Part shown: piece after piece, positions 38,752 through 48,316 of the stretch
Numbering within the stretch: the stretch's first letter is position 1
Layout: every line of letters begins with the position of its first letter
Assembly: GCF_900113175.1 (NCBI RefSeq)
Contig: NZ_FOOK01000013.1
Location: 20,842-84,841 of the forward strand
Length of the DNA stretch: 64,000 bases
Reading direction: 5' to 3'
Origin: Planifilum fulgidum
GTDB lineage: Bacteria; Bacillota; Bacilli; Thermoactinomycetales; DSM-44946
Program-made: the position numbers and the translations under genes
Notes under the pieces: generated by a model
The model's database searches: none
Told to the model about the DNA's origin: nothing
Seen by the model: only the letters and a program-made list of their open reading frames with translations

Positions 38752-39202
38752 CCTCCTCCACCTCGTCCCTCCGGATATACTTGATCAGGGTCACCGCGAT
38801 GCCGCCATCTCCCTTGATCTCCACCTTGTCCATCAGAGACTTCATCAGGTAGAGGCCCAACCCTCTCTCCGGCAATGCGTGAACCGGCATGTGTCCGTTA
38901 AGAGGACCCGAACGCGCCTGCACTTCCGCAATGTCAAAACTGGGACCCCGATCGACCACTTCGATCTCCAACCGATCGGGAAAGATCCCGCAGAAGATGA
39001 GAATCTCTCCCCGCTGATCCTTGTAGGCGTGGTGGACCGCATTGGTGCAAGCCTCAGCAACCGCCACCTTCAAATCTTCGATGTCGTCATAGGAGAAACC
39101 CATCCGGCTGGCAATCCCGGATACCGCCAGGCGGACTACCCCCACAAAGTCGGCCTTGGCGGGAATGGTCAGCTCAATCATGTCTTTCGGTTGCTCCTTC
39201 AT
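38717..39202 (-). CDS. rsbW: Anti-sigma-B factor / serine kinase RsbW
   Basis: This 161-residue GHKL kinase has the N-box AVAEACTNAVHHAY and G motifs VVDRGPSFDI and GLGLYLMKSLMD. It binds SigB or phosphorylates RsbV. Its ATG overlaps rsbV by 4 nt. Confidence 0.96.
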   Translation of the reverse strand: MKEQPKDMIELTIPAKADFVGVVRLAVSGIASRMGFSYDDIEDLKVAVAEACTNAVHHAYKDQRGEILIFCGIFPDRLEIEVVDRGPSFDIAEVQARSGPLNGHMPVHALPERGLGLYLMKSLMDKVEIKGDGGIAVTLIKYIRRDEVEEDVDAPTETRSH

Positions 39203-39534
39203 GATTTTCCGTCCCCCTGCGACTTGTCTTCCACACAGAAAATCTCACTCAGACCCGTGATCTGAAACAGCCGTTCCAAACGGGGATTGATCCCGTATAT
39301 TCTCAAACGGCCGGACGATATGCGCAACGCCTTGTACGCCCCGATCAGCACGCCCAGTCCGGTGCTGTCCATATAGGTCACCTTGGACAAGTCCAGATTG
39401 ACCACTTTCGCCTTTTCGCACAAGGGAAGCAGCCGCTCGCGAAGACGGGGCGCGGTGTAGGCGTCCACTTCGCCTTCCACAACCAGCGTCGTGACGTTGT
39501 CGGATTCCGCCTTTTCATGAATCGTTACATCCAT
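39199..39534 (-). CDS. rsbV: Anti-anti-sigma factor RsbV
   Basis: This 111-residue STAS protein has the phosphorylatable serine in TYMDSTGLGVL (Ser57). Unphosphorylated RsbV binds RsbW and frees SigB. GGAGGTTGAGG precedes the ATG. A 180-nt gap with an inverted repeat separates it from rsbU. Confidence 0.96.
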   Translation of the reverse strand: MDVTIHEKAESDNVTTLVVEGEVDAYTAPRLRERLLPLCEKAKVVNLDLSKVTYMDSTGLGVLIGAYKALRISSGRLRIYGINPRLERLFQITGLSEIFCVEDKSQGDGKS

Positions 39535-39586
39535 ATCCTCAACCTCCGATGCTCACTTACACCTTTCCCCCTCGGGGTGAAAAAAA

Positions 39587-39662
39587 AACCTGATTTTGTT
39601 AGTTGAAAACGGGAAGAAAATCCCATTAAACAGGGAGATACCGTATGAGATGGAATCAGGTT
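39587..39662 (-). other. Inverted repeat with T tract between rsbU and rsbV
   Basis: A 9-bp perfect repeat AACCTGATT/AATCAGGTT (39587-39595 with 39654-39662) encloses 58 nt and is followed by a T9 run on the minus strand. It could be a leaky terminator or attenuator setting the ratio of RsbU to RsbV-RsbW-SigB. Confidence 0.5.
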
Positions 39663-39716
39663 CCAAATCCCCGGGCTTCCACGCAGCCGCATACCTTGTC
39701 CGATCGGCCCGGCGGA

Positions 39717-40721
39717 TCATTTCCTGCGGATGATCATCAGGGTTTGATCGTCATTCAGCTCATAACCGGCCATTCGGTAAATTTGTTGGTAAACCGCTTC
39801 CACCGCTTTTTGGGCGGGAAGATCCATGCAGGAGAGCAGTACCTCGCGCAGTTTGTCCCGGCCCAGGAAATCGCCGTTCACCCGGCACTCGGTCACACCG
39901 TCGGAAAAGAGAATGATCGCGTCTCCGGGAGAGAGATCCACGATGTAATCCTTGTAAGTGGCGTCCGGAGAGACGCCGAGAACCAGTCCGCGGGTGGGCA
40001 TATTCTCAAATTTCCGTTCCTTCGACCGGAACACCAAGCCCGGTTCATGGCCCGCCGTCGCGTAAAAGAAGCGGTGATTCCGGGTATTGTAAATGCCGTA
40101 AACCATCGTGATAAACATGCTGGGATCCACGTTTCGCTCCACGACGCTGTTGAGGCGCCTGAGGATCTCCGAGGGACGCAGGGAACCCTCCTGAAGCCCG
40201 TCCATCGCGTACTTGATCATCGACATGCACAGGGCGGCGGGAATGCCTTTTCCGATGATGTCCGAAAGCGCCACCCCCATCTTTCCCCGACCGTGATCCA
40301 CCACGTTGTAGTAGTCGCCGCTCATCCTGTTGGCGGGAACGCTGATCACGCCGATGTCGATGCCCGGGAAGGTGGGGAGGGTTTCGGGAAGGAGCGTCTG
40401 CTGCATTCCGACGGCCACTTCAATCTCGTATTCCAGTTCCTGCTGCCGGTGAACAAGGCTTTCGTGCTCCCGGTAAGCGATCCCATAACCCATCATGATT
40501 TCAATCAACATGTCGAAGGAATCCACAACCGCCTGGGGCACGTCCGGCACCATCTTCTTGATGACCGCCGCATGCAGATTGACAATCTCTTCGGGGGAAA
40601 TCCGCTGCTCGATCATCCACTTGCTCAACTGCTGAGCGGCATACAGCAGATCCTCCCGTCTGTTCAGCAAATAATCGGATAGAAGATCCTCGTACTGCTT
40701 TTTGACATCGTCTCGTTTCAT
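39717..40721 (-). CDS. rsbU: PP2C-type phosphatase RsbU
   Basis: This 334-residue protein has an N-terminal RsbU_N-like helical domain (residues 1-110) and a SpoIIE-type PP2C domain with metal motifs NRMSGDYYNVVDHG, LSDIIGKGIPAAL and LFSDGVTE. It dephosphorylates RsbV-P. In B. subtilis the N-domain is activated by RsbT, but no rsbT, rsbR or rsbS lies here. GGGGTGA precedes the ATG. Confidence 0.95.
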   Translation of the reverse strand: MKRDDVKKQYEDLLSDYLLNRREDLLYAAQQLSKWMIEQRISPEEIVNLHAAVIKKMVPDVPQAVVDSFDMLIEIMMGYGIAYREHESLVHRQQELEYEIEVAVGMQQTLLPETLPTFPGIDIGVISVPANRMSGDYYNVVDHGRGKMGVALSDIIGKGIPAALCMSMIKYAMDGLQEGSLRPSEILRRLNSVVERNVDPSMFITMVYGIYNTRNHRFFYATAGHEPGLVFRSKERKFENMPTRGLVLGVSPDATYKDYIVDLSPGDAIILFSDGVTECRVNGDFLGRDKLREVLLSCMDLPAQKAVEAVYQQIYRMAGYELNDDQTLMIIRRK

Positions 40722-40813
40722 AAATTCACCCCAAACCGCGGTCTGCCAAAAATCACAACCGACGGGCCTTAGGGGAATCACCGCCGATCCTTGAATACGA
40801 ATCCATTATACTA

Positions 40814-40850
40814 CAAAAAAAGAGATGCGGTTACACTTCCCGCATCTCTT
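40814..40850 (-). terminator. Terminator of ndoAI-ndoA
   Basis: A 10-bp AGAGATGCGG/CCGCATCTCT stem (40821-40830 with 40840-40849), followed by seven T on the minus strand; this separates the toxin unit from rsbU. Confidence 0.92.
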
Positions 40851-40857
40851 CGCGAGG

Positions 40858-41208
40858 TCAAAAATCGATCAAACCGAGGCTGATCTGCAGCGCCTCGTTG
40901 ACCCGCTCCATCATTTCGTCGTCCAGGTGTGTGATTTTGTCGGTGAGCCGCTGTTTGTCGATGGTGCGGATCTGTTCCAGCAGGATGACCGAATCCCGTT
41001 CAAACCCGTAGGTTTTGGCATCAATCTCCACGTGGGTGGGCAATTTGGCCTTTTGGATCTGGGCGGTTATCGCGGCGACGATAACGGTGGGGCTAAACCG
41101 GTTTCCGATATTGTTCTGTATCACCAGAACCGGTCGCACCCCACCCTGTTCCGATCCCACAACCGGCGAAAGATCGGCAAAAAACACATCGCCACGCTTT
41201 ACGATCAA
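40858..41208 (-). CDS. ndoA: mRNA interferase toxin EndoA (MazF family)
   Basis: This 116-residue protein is a close match to B. subtilis EndoA, which cuts UACAU in RNA. Catalytic Arg25 ([12 protein letters not shown]) and Thr48 (VAAIT) are conserved. TTG start with AAGGG close upstream; 4 nt after ndoAI. Confidence 0.97.
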   Translation of the reverse strand: MIVKRGDVFFADLSPVVGSEQGGVRPVLVIQNNIGNRFSPTVIVAAITAQIQKAKLPTHVEIDAKTYGFERDSVILLEQIRTIDKQRLTDKITHLDDEMMERVNEALQISLGLIDF

Positions 41209-41212
41209 ACCC

Positions 41213-41488
41213 TTACACCCCGCTAACCAAGCGATCTAAGGTATCGTCGGCCTCTTCCTCGGCATCGAAAGCTTCCGAAGCAATGTTCAAGTTGATCTTG
41301 GCCATCTCCATATAACCCCGCTGCATCATCTCGCGAATCATCCGTTTTTTCCGTTCCTGCAGATAGAGCTTGGTCGCCTGGCGGATCAGTTCGCTGCGAT
41401 TGGAATTCTCCTTCCGCGCCAAACCGTCAACTTCCTGCAACAGATGCTTCGGAAGGGTGATCATGATTCTTTTTGTCTCTGCCAACAC
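41213..41488 (-). CDS. ndoAI: EndoAI antitoxin (RHH)
   Basis: This antitoxin of about 91 residues has a ribbon-helix-helix N-terminus ([19 protein letters not shown], then [15 protein letters not shown]) and the toxin-binding tail [17 protein letters not shown] that matches B. subtilis EndoAI. The start is uncertain: GTG with GGGGGTG upstream is chosen, TTG one codon later is possible. Confidence 0.93.
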   Translation of the reverse strand: MLAETKRIMITLPKHLLQEVDGLARKENSNRSELIRQATKLYLQERKKRMIREMMQRGYMEMAKINLNIASEAFDAEEEADDTLDRLVSGV

Positions 41489-41562
41489 CACGCACCCCCA
41501 ACCAATCATCCCGTTCACGAACTTCTCTAGTCAATACTACCATTTTGCCGTTCGCAATGCAA

Positions 41563-41591
41563 AATATACCCCCGGATCGCAAATTCCGCAA
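41563..41591 (-). promoter_or_regulatory. Promoter of ndoAI-ndoA
   Basis: -35 TTGCGG (41586-41591), 17-bp spacer, -10 TATATT (41563-41568) on the minus strand. Confidence 0.6.
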
Positions 41592-41674
41592 CATTTCCGG
41601 CTTATAGGCAGTATTAAATGTATTCGACTCCGTGGGTGAAATTCCTGCCGGAAAAGGAAGCTCCACATAATTCG

Positions 41675-42886
41675 TCAACTTTTTTCGCAAAGGGCGCTCC
41701 CGGACCCCCTCAGCCGGTTGATCACCCCCACCCGCTTTCCGTCTTCAAGGTACACCCGGGGAACCCGCCGGCCCACCGCACAGGTCACCTCATAGGAGAT
41801 GGTGTCCAACAGGCGGGCCACCTCGTCCACGCTGATCACTTCATTCCCCTGTCGGCCGTAAAGGACCACTTCGTCCCCCACGGCGGCGGGCATCGCCTCC
41901 GTCACATCCAGCATCGTCTGATCCATGCAAACCCGGCCGACGATGGGCACGCGCCGTCCCCTCACCAGCGCCGAACCCCGGTTGGAGAGGCGGCGGCTCA
42001 AGCCGTCGGCGTAGCCGATGGGAATAGTGGCGATCCAGCGGCTTCCGTCCACCGTCACCGTCTTTCCGTAACTGATCCCCGTCCCCGCCGGCGGCCTTTT
42101 CAGGCGGACGATCCGCGTCTTCAGCGTGAGGGCCGGTTTCAGCCGGACGGCCTGGCGGTTCACCTCTTCCGACGGATAATACCCGTACATGCTGATGCCG
42201 AGGCGGACCAGGGCGTGTCCGTATTCCGGCAGGTCGATGGCCGCCGCGCTGTTGGAGCAGTGGATGAGGGGGACATCGGCCCCCGCCGCCCGCAAGCGAT
42301 CGACAAAGCCGAGAAGGCACCGGTGCTGAAAGCGGGTATACTCCTTGTCCGATTCATCGGCACAGGCAAAGTGGGTAAACACCCCGCCGATCCGGAGGTG
42401 GGGATGGCGGGCGAGACAGCGGAGAAAGGCGGATAGCTCCCCTTCCAACAAGCCGAGGCGGCCCATCCCCGTGTCCACTTTCACGTGAATCGCCACGCTT
42501 TTCCCCTCGCGGGCCGCCTGGCGGCCGAGCGCTTCGACCACTTCCTCCGAGTACACGGTGAGGGTGACATCGTTTTTGATCGCCTCCCCCACCGCCCGGG
42601 GCGGGGTGTAACCCATCACCAGGATCGGGGCGGAGACTCCCGCCTCCCGAAGTTCCAGGGCCTCGTCCAAAAAGGCCACGGCAAGGCTGTCGGCCCCCGC
42701 CGACAGCGCCGCCCGGGCCACCGGCACCGCCCCGTGTCCGTAGGCGTCCGCCTTGACCACCGCCATCAGCCGGACGGATTTCGGAAGGTGCCTGCGAAAC
42801 TGCCGCACATTGTGCCGGATCGCATCCAGATCCACTTCCGCCACCGTATCGCGATAATAAACGTCCTCTCTCATCCTCATTCCCAT
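41675..42886 (-). CDS. alr: Alanine racemase
   Basis: This PLP enzyme of about 403 residues has VVKADAYGHG (PLP lysine), HVKVDTGMGRLG, GTGISYGKTVTVDG (catalytic tyrosine) and GRVCMDQTMLDV. It supplies D-alanine to peptidoglycan. Three in-frame ATGs (42886, 42880, 42874) are possible starts; the last has GGATGGGA six bases upstream. Confidence 0.97.
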   Translation of the reverse strand: MGMRMREDVYYRDTVAEVDLDAIRHNVRQFRRHLPKSVRLMAVVKADAYGHGAVPVARAALSAGADSLAVAFLDEALELREAGVSAPILVMGYTPPRAVGEAIKNDVTLTVYSEEVVEALGRQAAREGKSVAIHVKVDTGMGRLGLLEGELSAFLRCLARHPHLRIGGVFTHFACADESDKEYTRFQHRCLLGFVDRLRAAGADVPLIHCSNSAAAIDLPEYGHALVRLGISMYGYYPSEEVNRQAVRLKPALTLKTRIVRLKRPPAGTGISYGKTVTVDGSRWIATIPIGYADGLSRRLSNRGSALVRGRRVPIVGRVCMDQTMLDVTEAMPAAVGDEVVLYGRQGNEVISVDEVARLLDTISYEVTCAVGRRVPRVYLEDGKRVGVINRLRGSGSALCEKS

Positions 42887-43302
42887 CCATGGCGCAAAAT
42901 TTCCAACCGTTCATTCAATCGCCCGAGAAAGTCATCGCTCACCAACAAAGGGAGCCTCTTTCCGTCAATCATGAAGAAGTATGGGAGGTCGTAAGCCGGT
43001 TTCACCCGGGTCAAGGGCACCGTCTGCCGCCTGCGGCCTTTGCGGATCTCCAGCCGGTCCCGGTACAGGATGTACCGGGGACGATAGACGGCCCGATACA
43101 ACGCGGGCATCCCGGCCATCACCGCCGCGGCGAGAACGAGCAGCGAGACGACAAAGGGAGCGGAACGAAACGGAAAAAGGGAGAGCAAAGGAATCATACC
43201 GATCAAAAATCCCCCGACCTCCCACAGGCGAAGTTCCCGATCCTTCCGGTAGAGAAGGACCGTGTAGGGGGTGGTTTCTTCAAAAATCCGGTCGGAAGTC
43301 AT
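42877..43302 (-). CDS. Small membrane protein with PH-like tail
   Basis: This 141-residue protein has two membrane helices (about 30-68) followed by a beta-rich PH-like segment (RYILYRDRLEIRKGRRRQTVPLTRV), as in bacterial PH-domain membrane proteins. GAGGTGAACCC precedes the ATG; its end overlaps the longest alr start. Confidence 0.75.
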   Translation of the reverse strand: MTSDRIFEETTPYTVLLYRKDRELRLWEVGGFLIGMIPLLSLFPFRSAPFVVSLLVLAAAVMAGMPALYRAVYRPRYILYRDRLEIRKGRRRQTVPLTRVKPAYDLPYFFMIDGKRLPLLVSDDFLGRLNERLEILRHGWE

Positions 43303-43693
43303 GGGTTCACCTCATTATCTCCTGCAATCCTACCTGTGGAGGCGCGGACGGAGCATCGGAAATTTCCCGGCCTCCCACCGATTCCCTTTTACCTCCTCAT
43401 CATACCTTCTCTGCCGCCGAATTGCCAGGGGGCGCTTATGCCCGATTTCCTTCCCCTGACACCACAAATCCTCCGCTTCAAGAAGATTTTTCCCCGTCTC
43501 CAAAACAAGACGATTCATATTATTGGCAGATCGTGTATGATATATAAAGGCTTGTCCGTGAGGCAGTTCCCGGGCTGCCCTGCCCCCGAAGCGAGACTCC
43601 TTATTTTTCCAATCAAGCGGCTGAGGGGGACTTCCTCCACCCCTTCTCCAGTTTTTCCGCCCACGCACTCCCATCCGAAATGGAGGTGTACGG
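43303..43693. other. Divergent intergenic region
   Basis: 391 bp between two divergent genes. A possible plus promoter has TTCATA (43514-43519), 16 bp and TATGAT (43536-43541). No gene is supported. Confidence 0.4.
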
Positions 43694-45538
43694 ATGAAAA
43701 AACCGGCGTCCCTGTTGTTCCTGCTTTTCATTCTGATCTTTCTGCCGGGGTGGGATGAAGAAGAAAAAAGCTTCACCATCGAACGGTTGGATATCCGGGC
43801 CTACATCCTGGAGGATGGCGATCTGTATGTCGAGGAATTGTATACCTACGATTTTGACGGGGAATTCAACGGAACGACGCGCACCATCAAAGACAACGGC
43901 CACGACGGGGTGGAATTCTTTGAGGCCTACCTGCCGCCTCCCGGAAAGGAATTGGGGGAATTCACCTTCGAAGACTCGCAGCCGCTGAAGACCGAAAGGG
44001 ATAAAGAAACGTTTTACGTCTACACAGCCTCCAAAAACGAGAAAAAACGGGTTTATTACCGGTATCGCCTGAGCAACGCCGTAAGAAAATACAGGGATAC
44101 CGCCGAATTTTACTGGGCCTTCTTTGATTACAGCAATGAATCCGATCTCCACCGGGTGACGATCGATGTGATTCTGCCAAAGCCTTTTCACAAGGACCAG
44201 ATCCAATATTTTTTGCATGAACGCGCAAACGGACAGATTACGGACATCACGGATTATTCCATCCGTTATCAAACGCCCTTGTTCCCCGCCGGGGTCACCT
44301 CCGAAATCCGGCTCCTTTTTCCGGGAGAATTTCTGCCGAAGGCGAAATTGACCGAGGACAAGAACATGAAGGCGGACATTTTATCCGAAGAAAAAGCGCT
44401 TCAACCGCGCTTCGCCGCCCGTGAAAGATTATTGGAGACGGGAAAATCGGCCCTGGATCTTATTACACTTACTCTGCTTGCGGCAATCCTGCTATACGTT
44501 CTCTTCCGGATTTTGCGCAGGGCCTTGGCCCGCGGGGAATCCGGGGAAGCGGGACGGTTGGAGGAACTGGATCCCCTCCTTGTCGCCCTCGTGTATCAAA
44601 AGGGAAAACTGACACCGCAGGATTTGATCGCCGGCCTGTTCTCCCTGTATCAGAAGGATGCCATCCGCATTGAGAAATTGGAGGAAGATGAAACCTTTAA
44701 ATTCCTTTGGGCGGAAGAGAAGAAGAATCTGGAAAGGCATGAGCGGTATTTGATCGATTCGTTTTTCCGGGATTCGGAAAATATAGAGGGGAAAAAATAT
44801 CGCACTTGCACCCTGGATTCACTGGTCTACCTGAGCCAAAGCAGCTTTGACAGATGGAAGGATCTGGTGCTTAAGGCCTATGCCCCCTATGCCCGGAAGT
44901 CCCGGTTTTTCAAATACCTCATATGGTGTCTTCTCCCGATCCACATCGGGCTCACCATCTATCTGTGTTACGCGGATGTCGCAAGCCTGGGGGGCATCAT
45001 TGTGGCAGGGGCGGTTTTGGGGATCGCGGCGTGGAGTTCTGCCCTCAAATATCAGCGCAAACGCCGCTTCCTCCTCTTTCTGGTAGCTTCATTCTTTGCG
45101 CTTGCCGCCCTGCTGGAGTCACCGGATCTGGTTGATAGCTATTTCGTATTGTACATTTTGTCGGCTTTGTCCCTGGCGATCATTCCCGTTTACTCCCTCA
45201 CCCTCAAAGGGACGTCCCTTCGCCTCGCCGTCAAGTCCTGGCGCAAAGCGCTGAAAAAGGGCACATACCCCGTGGGAAGCGAACCCGCTAAGAAGGAAAA
45301 GCTCCTCCAGCACGCCATTGTGCTGGGTGTGTCGCCCTCCTTCGTCCATCACTACGGAAAAGGAGGGAAATATGAAGAAATGGAAAAACATTTGCCGCTG
45401 CTAAGCAATCCCATGAAGACCGCCACTACCTTCGCATTCACCACCATATCGGTTGGTTCCTCCAGTTCGGTATTTTCTGGAGGAGGCGGTGGAAGCAGCG
45501 GAGGCAGCGGCGGCGGTGGCGGTGCCGGAGCCTTTTAA
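43694..45538 (+). CDS. DUF2207-family membrane protein
   Basis: This 614-residue protein has a signal sequence, an extracellular beta-sandwich (about 25-245, ERLDIRAYILEDGDLYVEELYTY split), a membrane helix (about 255-275), a cytoplasmic part, then several helices (about 400-500) and a Gly/Ser-rich end (GGGGGSSGGSGGGGG). This is the DUF2207 layout. The signal ends LPGW where many relatives are lipoproteins with Cys, so Trp may have replaced a lipobox Cys. GGAGGTG precedes the ATG. Confidence 0.88.
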   Translation: MKKPASLLFLLFILIFLPGWDEEEKSFTIERLDIRAYILEDGDLYVEELYTYDFDGEFNGTTRTIKDNGHDGVEFFEAYLPPPGKELGEFTFEDSQPLKTERDKETFYVYTASKNEKKRVYYRYRLSNAVRKYRDTAEFYWAFFDYSNESDLHRVTIDVILPKPFHKDQIQYFLHERANGQITDITDYSIRYQTPLFPAGVTSEIRLLFPGEFLPKAKLTEDKNMKADILSEEKALQPRFAARERLLETGKSALDLITLTLLAAILLYVLFRILRRALARGESGEAGRLEELDPLLVALVYQKGKLTPQDLIAGLFSLYQKDAIRIEKLEEDETFKFLWAEEKKNLERHERYLIDSFFRDSENIEGKKYRTCTLDSLVYLSQSSFDRWKDLVLKAYAPYARKSRFFKYLIWCLLPIHIGLTIYLCYADVASLGGIIVAGAVLGIAAWSSALKYQRKRRFLLFLVASFFALAALLESPDLVDSYFVLYILSALSLAIIPVYSLTLKGTSLRLAVKSWRKALKKGTYPVGSEPAKKEKLLQHAIVLGVSPSFVHHYGKGGKYEEMEKHLPLLSNPMKTATTFAFTTISVGSSSSVFSGGGGGSSGGSGGGGGAGAF

Positions 45539-45560
45539 AAAATACGCAGGAGGGAAAAAC

Positions 45561-46394
45561 ATGGCGGTCCTGCGCCGCATTCGCCGGATCCGGTCCGTTG
45601 AACTGACCGTCAACAGTCCCACCCACCGCAGCGGGCCGGTCCTGGAACCGGGAAAATGGGAAGAACACGATCCCTTTTTGCTGCTGATGGAAGACATTTT
45701 TCAGCGCGGCACCTTCGAGGAACACCCCCATCGCGGGATCGAGACGGTTACTTACGTGATCAGCGGCGAGCTGGAACACTACGACAGCAACGCCGGCCAC
45801 GGCAAGCTCGGTCCCGGCGACGTGCAATGGATGACCGCCGGCCGGGGAGTCATCCACAAGGAGGATCCAGCCCCCGGATCGACGGTGCACAGCTTGCAGC
45901 TGTGGATCAATTTGCCGAGCACCCATAAAATGATAAAGCCGCGCTACCAAAACCTGCGGGCGGAAAAGATGCCCGTCCGCGAAGAAAACGGGGCGACCAT
46001 CCGCGTCTTCTCCGGCTCATCCAAAGGCGTTCGGGCCCCGACCCGAAACATCGTCCCGGTCACGATGGTGGAGATGAACGTGGAGCCGGGGTGCACCGTC
46101 TCACAGGATCTGCCGGGCCACTACAACGGCTTTTTGTACATCCTGGAGGGAAGCGGCGTCTTCGGGGCCGAGGAAGCGGAAGGAAAGGCGGGGCAGGTCC
46201 TCTTTCTCAGCCGCCACGAGCGCGGCGAGCAGACCGAGGTCCGGGTGACCGCCCGCGGGAAGCTCCGTCTCCTCCTGTATGCCGGAGAGCCGGTGGAAGA
46301 ACCGGTCGTCGCTTACGGACCCTTTGTCATGAACACCCAGGAGCAAATCCTCGAAGCCCTCCGCGATTACCGGGAAGGGCGCTTTCTCCGCTGA
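45561..46394 (+). CDS. Pirin-family cupin protein
   Basis: This 277-residue pirin has HPHRGIETVTYVISGELEHYDSNAGHG, the first-cupin metal ligands (two His, His, Glu), and LQLWINLPSTHK. Pirins include quercetin dioxygenases and redox regulators. GGAGGG precedes the ATG, 22 nt after the DUF2207 gene. Confidence 0.92.
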   Translation: MAVLRRIRRIRSVELTVNSPTHRSGPVLEPGKWEEHDPFLLLMEDIFQRGTFEEHPHRGIETVTYVISGELEHYDSNAGHGKLGPGDVQWMTAGRGVIHKEDPAPGSTVHSLQLWINLPSTHKMIKPRYQNLRAEKMPVREENGATIRVFSGSSKGVRAPTRNIVPVTMVEMNVEPGCTVSQDLPGHYNGFLYILEGSGVFGAEEAEGKAGQVLFLSRHERGEQTEVRVTARGKLRLLLYAGEPVEEPVVAYGPFVMNTQEQILEALRDYREGRFLR

Positions 46395-46900
46395 CGGACC
46401 GGGATGGAGGATGGAAGGCGGCACCCGGGGGGCCTTTTCCATCGAAAGGGGCGCGATCCCGTTTGGCCGCGCCTGACTTCAAAAGGAGGCGGGCCGTCCA
46501 TCGCGTCCGCATCCGTCTGGGCGTTGTATGCGGTTGTTTGCAATGCGCATACAGCGCGCCCGAATCCGATATGAATGCGAGGATCACGACCTCCAAAAGG
46601 GCCGCCCCGCTCCTTCAGGGAGCGGGGCGGCTTTCGCATCATCGGGATGGAGGGAAGCCTCGATGCCCACGACATTTTCCGCAAGCGGCAGGTCTTTTGG
46701 CTTTTACGCGACACTTCCCTCCATCGCCTTTCGCGGGGAGGATGATTCGGCTGAAAACCGCGAGAGCAAGGCGCGGTTTGTTCCACGCCAATCCGTTGAT
46801 GGCACCCCCCGCCGGCAGGAAGGGATTCGTGCCGCAACCTTTTCGTCACGTTCAAGGCTTCCGCGATACGCCCCTTCTTTCTTTTTGGCTTCAAATCAGG
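46395..46900. other. 506-bp region without a recognised gene
   Basis: The only clear element is the terminator at 46601-46631. The rest shows no frame with a ribosome binding site or conserved motif. Confidence 0.5.
46601..46631 (+). terminator. GC-rich hairpin, probable terminator
   Basis: A 13-bp stem GCCGCCCCGCTCC/GGAGCGGGGCGGC with a 5-nt loop and TTTC after it on the plus strand, 200 nt after the pirin gene. Confidence 0.6.
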
Positions 46901-47614
46901 CTATTCACCGGCGCCTTCCAGCTCCGCCCGGCCTCTGGGACCCCCGGCGCCCCGGACGAAAACATCGGCGATCATGCGAATCTCCTCTTCTTCCTCCGAA
47001 CGGGCAAACACCTCCGGAAAAACGTTTCGGGCGAGCAGGTAGCCGATCACCATCGACATGGCGCTGCGCAGCAGGACGTAATTGGGCAGGTCGGTCCGCA
47101 GTTTCCCCTGCTCCTTCAGGCGGTCCAGCTTCTCACTTGCCATGGCCATCAGGTTTTTGGCCACGTGGTTTTGCAGCGCTTCCCTCAGTTCCGGATGGAA
47201 CAGGCTCTCCACAAGGATGATTTTGATCAGCTTCCAGTTGTTTTCGACGAGGCGAATGCGGTCGGCGATCACATCCTGCATCACCTCGTGCAGGGGTTTG
47301 TCCTGCTCCAGGAGATGGAGCACCGGGCGGGCGATATAGGGAGCGGCCACCTTGGCGATGGCCGGAATCACCAGGCGCAGGAGCAGTCCCTTTTTCGTGC
47401 GGTAATGCTTGAAGATGGTCGCCTCCGCCACCCCGGCCCGCTCGGCGATCTCATGGGTGGAGGCGCCGCTGTATCCCTTTTCGGCAAACACATGGATGGC
47501 CGCCTCCAGGATCTGTTTCTGCTTTTGGGTCTGCCGCTGGTCCGGATCCAGATTGACCTCGTACTCATCCGCAATCGTCTTGACCCACTCATCCCAGCTT
47601 TTGCTCGTCATCAT
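46901..47614 (-). CDS. TetR/AcrR-family regulator
   Basis: The protein has about 237 residues. The N-terminal HTH is [18 protein letters not shown], then [25 protein letters not shown]. The C-terminal part is a typical ligand domain. Several adjacent GTG/ATG starts exist; ATG after GTCGAGGTGGTG is chosen. It lies just downstream of a decayed ABC transporter, which it probably once repressed. Confidence 0.9.
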   Translation of the reverse strand: MMTSKSWDEWVKTIADEYEVNLDPDQRQTQKQKQILEAAIHVFAEKGYSGASTHEIAERAGVAEATIFKHYRTKKGLLLRLVIPAIAKVAAPYIARPVLHLLEQDKPLHEVMQDVIADRIRLVENNWKLIKIILVESLFHPELREALQNHVAKNLMAMASEKLDRLKEQGKLRTDLPNYVLLRSAMSMVIGYLLARNVFPEVFARSEEEEEIRMIADVFVRGAGGPRGRAELEGAGE

Positions 47615-48316
47615 CACCACCTCGACGAATCACATCGGCAACAATGTCCTCCAACGACGGCCGCTCCCCGAGCCTGGAACGGAACCGGCTTTGAATCTCG
47701 CGCACACCTCCGGAAAGTACGATCCGCCCTCGGTTCATCAAGGCCACCTCGTCGCAACGCTCCGCTTCATCCAACTCCGTCGTGCCGCGCTCGGTCCGCT
47801 CATAAAGCTGTTCCCAGAACAGCCGGCGCGTGAGCGGATCCACACCGCTGGTCGGCTCGTCCAGGATTACAAAGAGCGGGGAATGGACCAGGGCGGCGGC
47901 AAAGGCGACGCGCTGGCGCAGTCCTCCTCCCAGCGCGTGAACAGGCCGGTGAACCGACTCCCGCAGGCACCAATTCCTCCACGCGGGCCGCCCGCCGGAC
48001 GGAAAGTCCGTACAGCCGGGCGTAAAAATCGAGATTCTCCCACACCGTGAGGTCAGGACAGAGGGAAAACTTCTGGGACATATAGCCGATCCGCTCCCGG
48101 ATCCGGTACCTGTCCTTCACGATATCGAAACCAACAGGCGGAAGCCGATCCCTCGCCGGGCGGAAGAAGCCCGCAGAGCATGCGGATCAGCGTCGTCTTT
48201 CCCGCTCCGTTGGCGCCGATCAGGCCGAAAATCTTTCCCGACGTCACTGTCAATGATACATTATCCACCGCCCGGAAGGAACCATACCGCCGGGTCAGCC
48301 CGCAAATCTCAATCAT
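47589..48316 (-). pseudogene. Decayed ABC transporter ATPase (fragment 2)
   Basis: Pieces of one ABC ATPase occur in three frames: an intact start [13 protein letters not shown] with Walker [12 protein letters not shown]; then [27 protein letters not shown]; then [15 protein letters not shown] and [15 protein letters not shown] to a normal end. At least two frameshifts (near 48160 and between 47990 and 47845) break it. The intact product would be a drug-efflux ATPase like YbhF. Confidence 0.85.

Noticed and set aside
39540..39716. Possible sigma-B promoter before rsbV
   Set aside because: GTTTAA is present but no GGGTAT-like -10 at 12-15 bp.
43310..43395. 20-codon leader frame before the PH-like gene
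   Set aside because: Weak ribosome binding site and no conserved features; likely chance.
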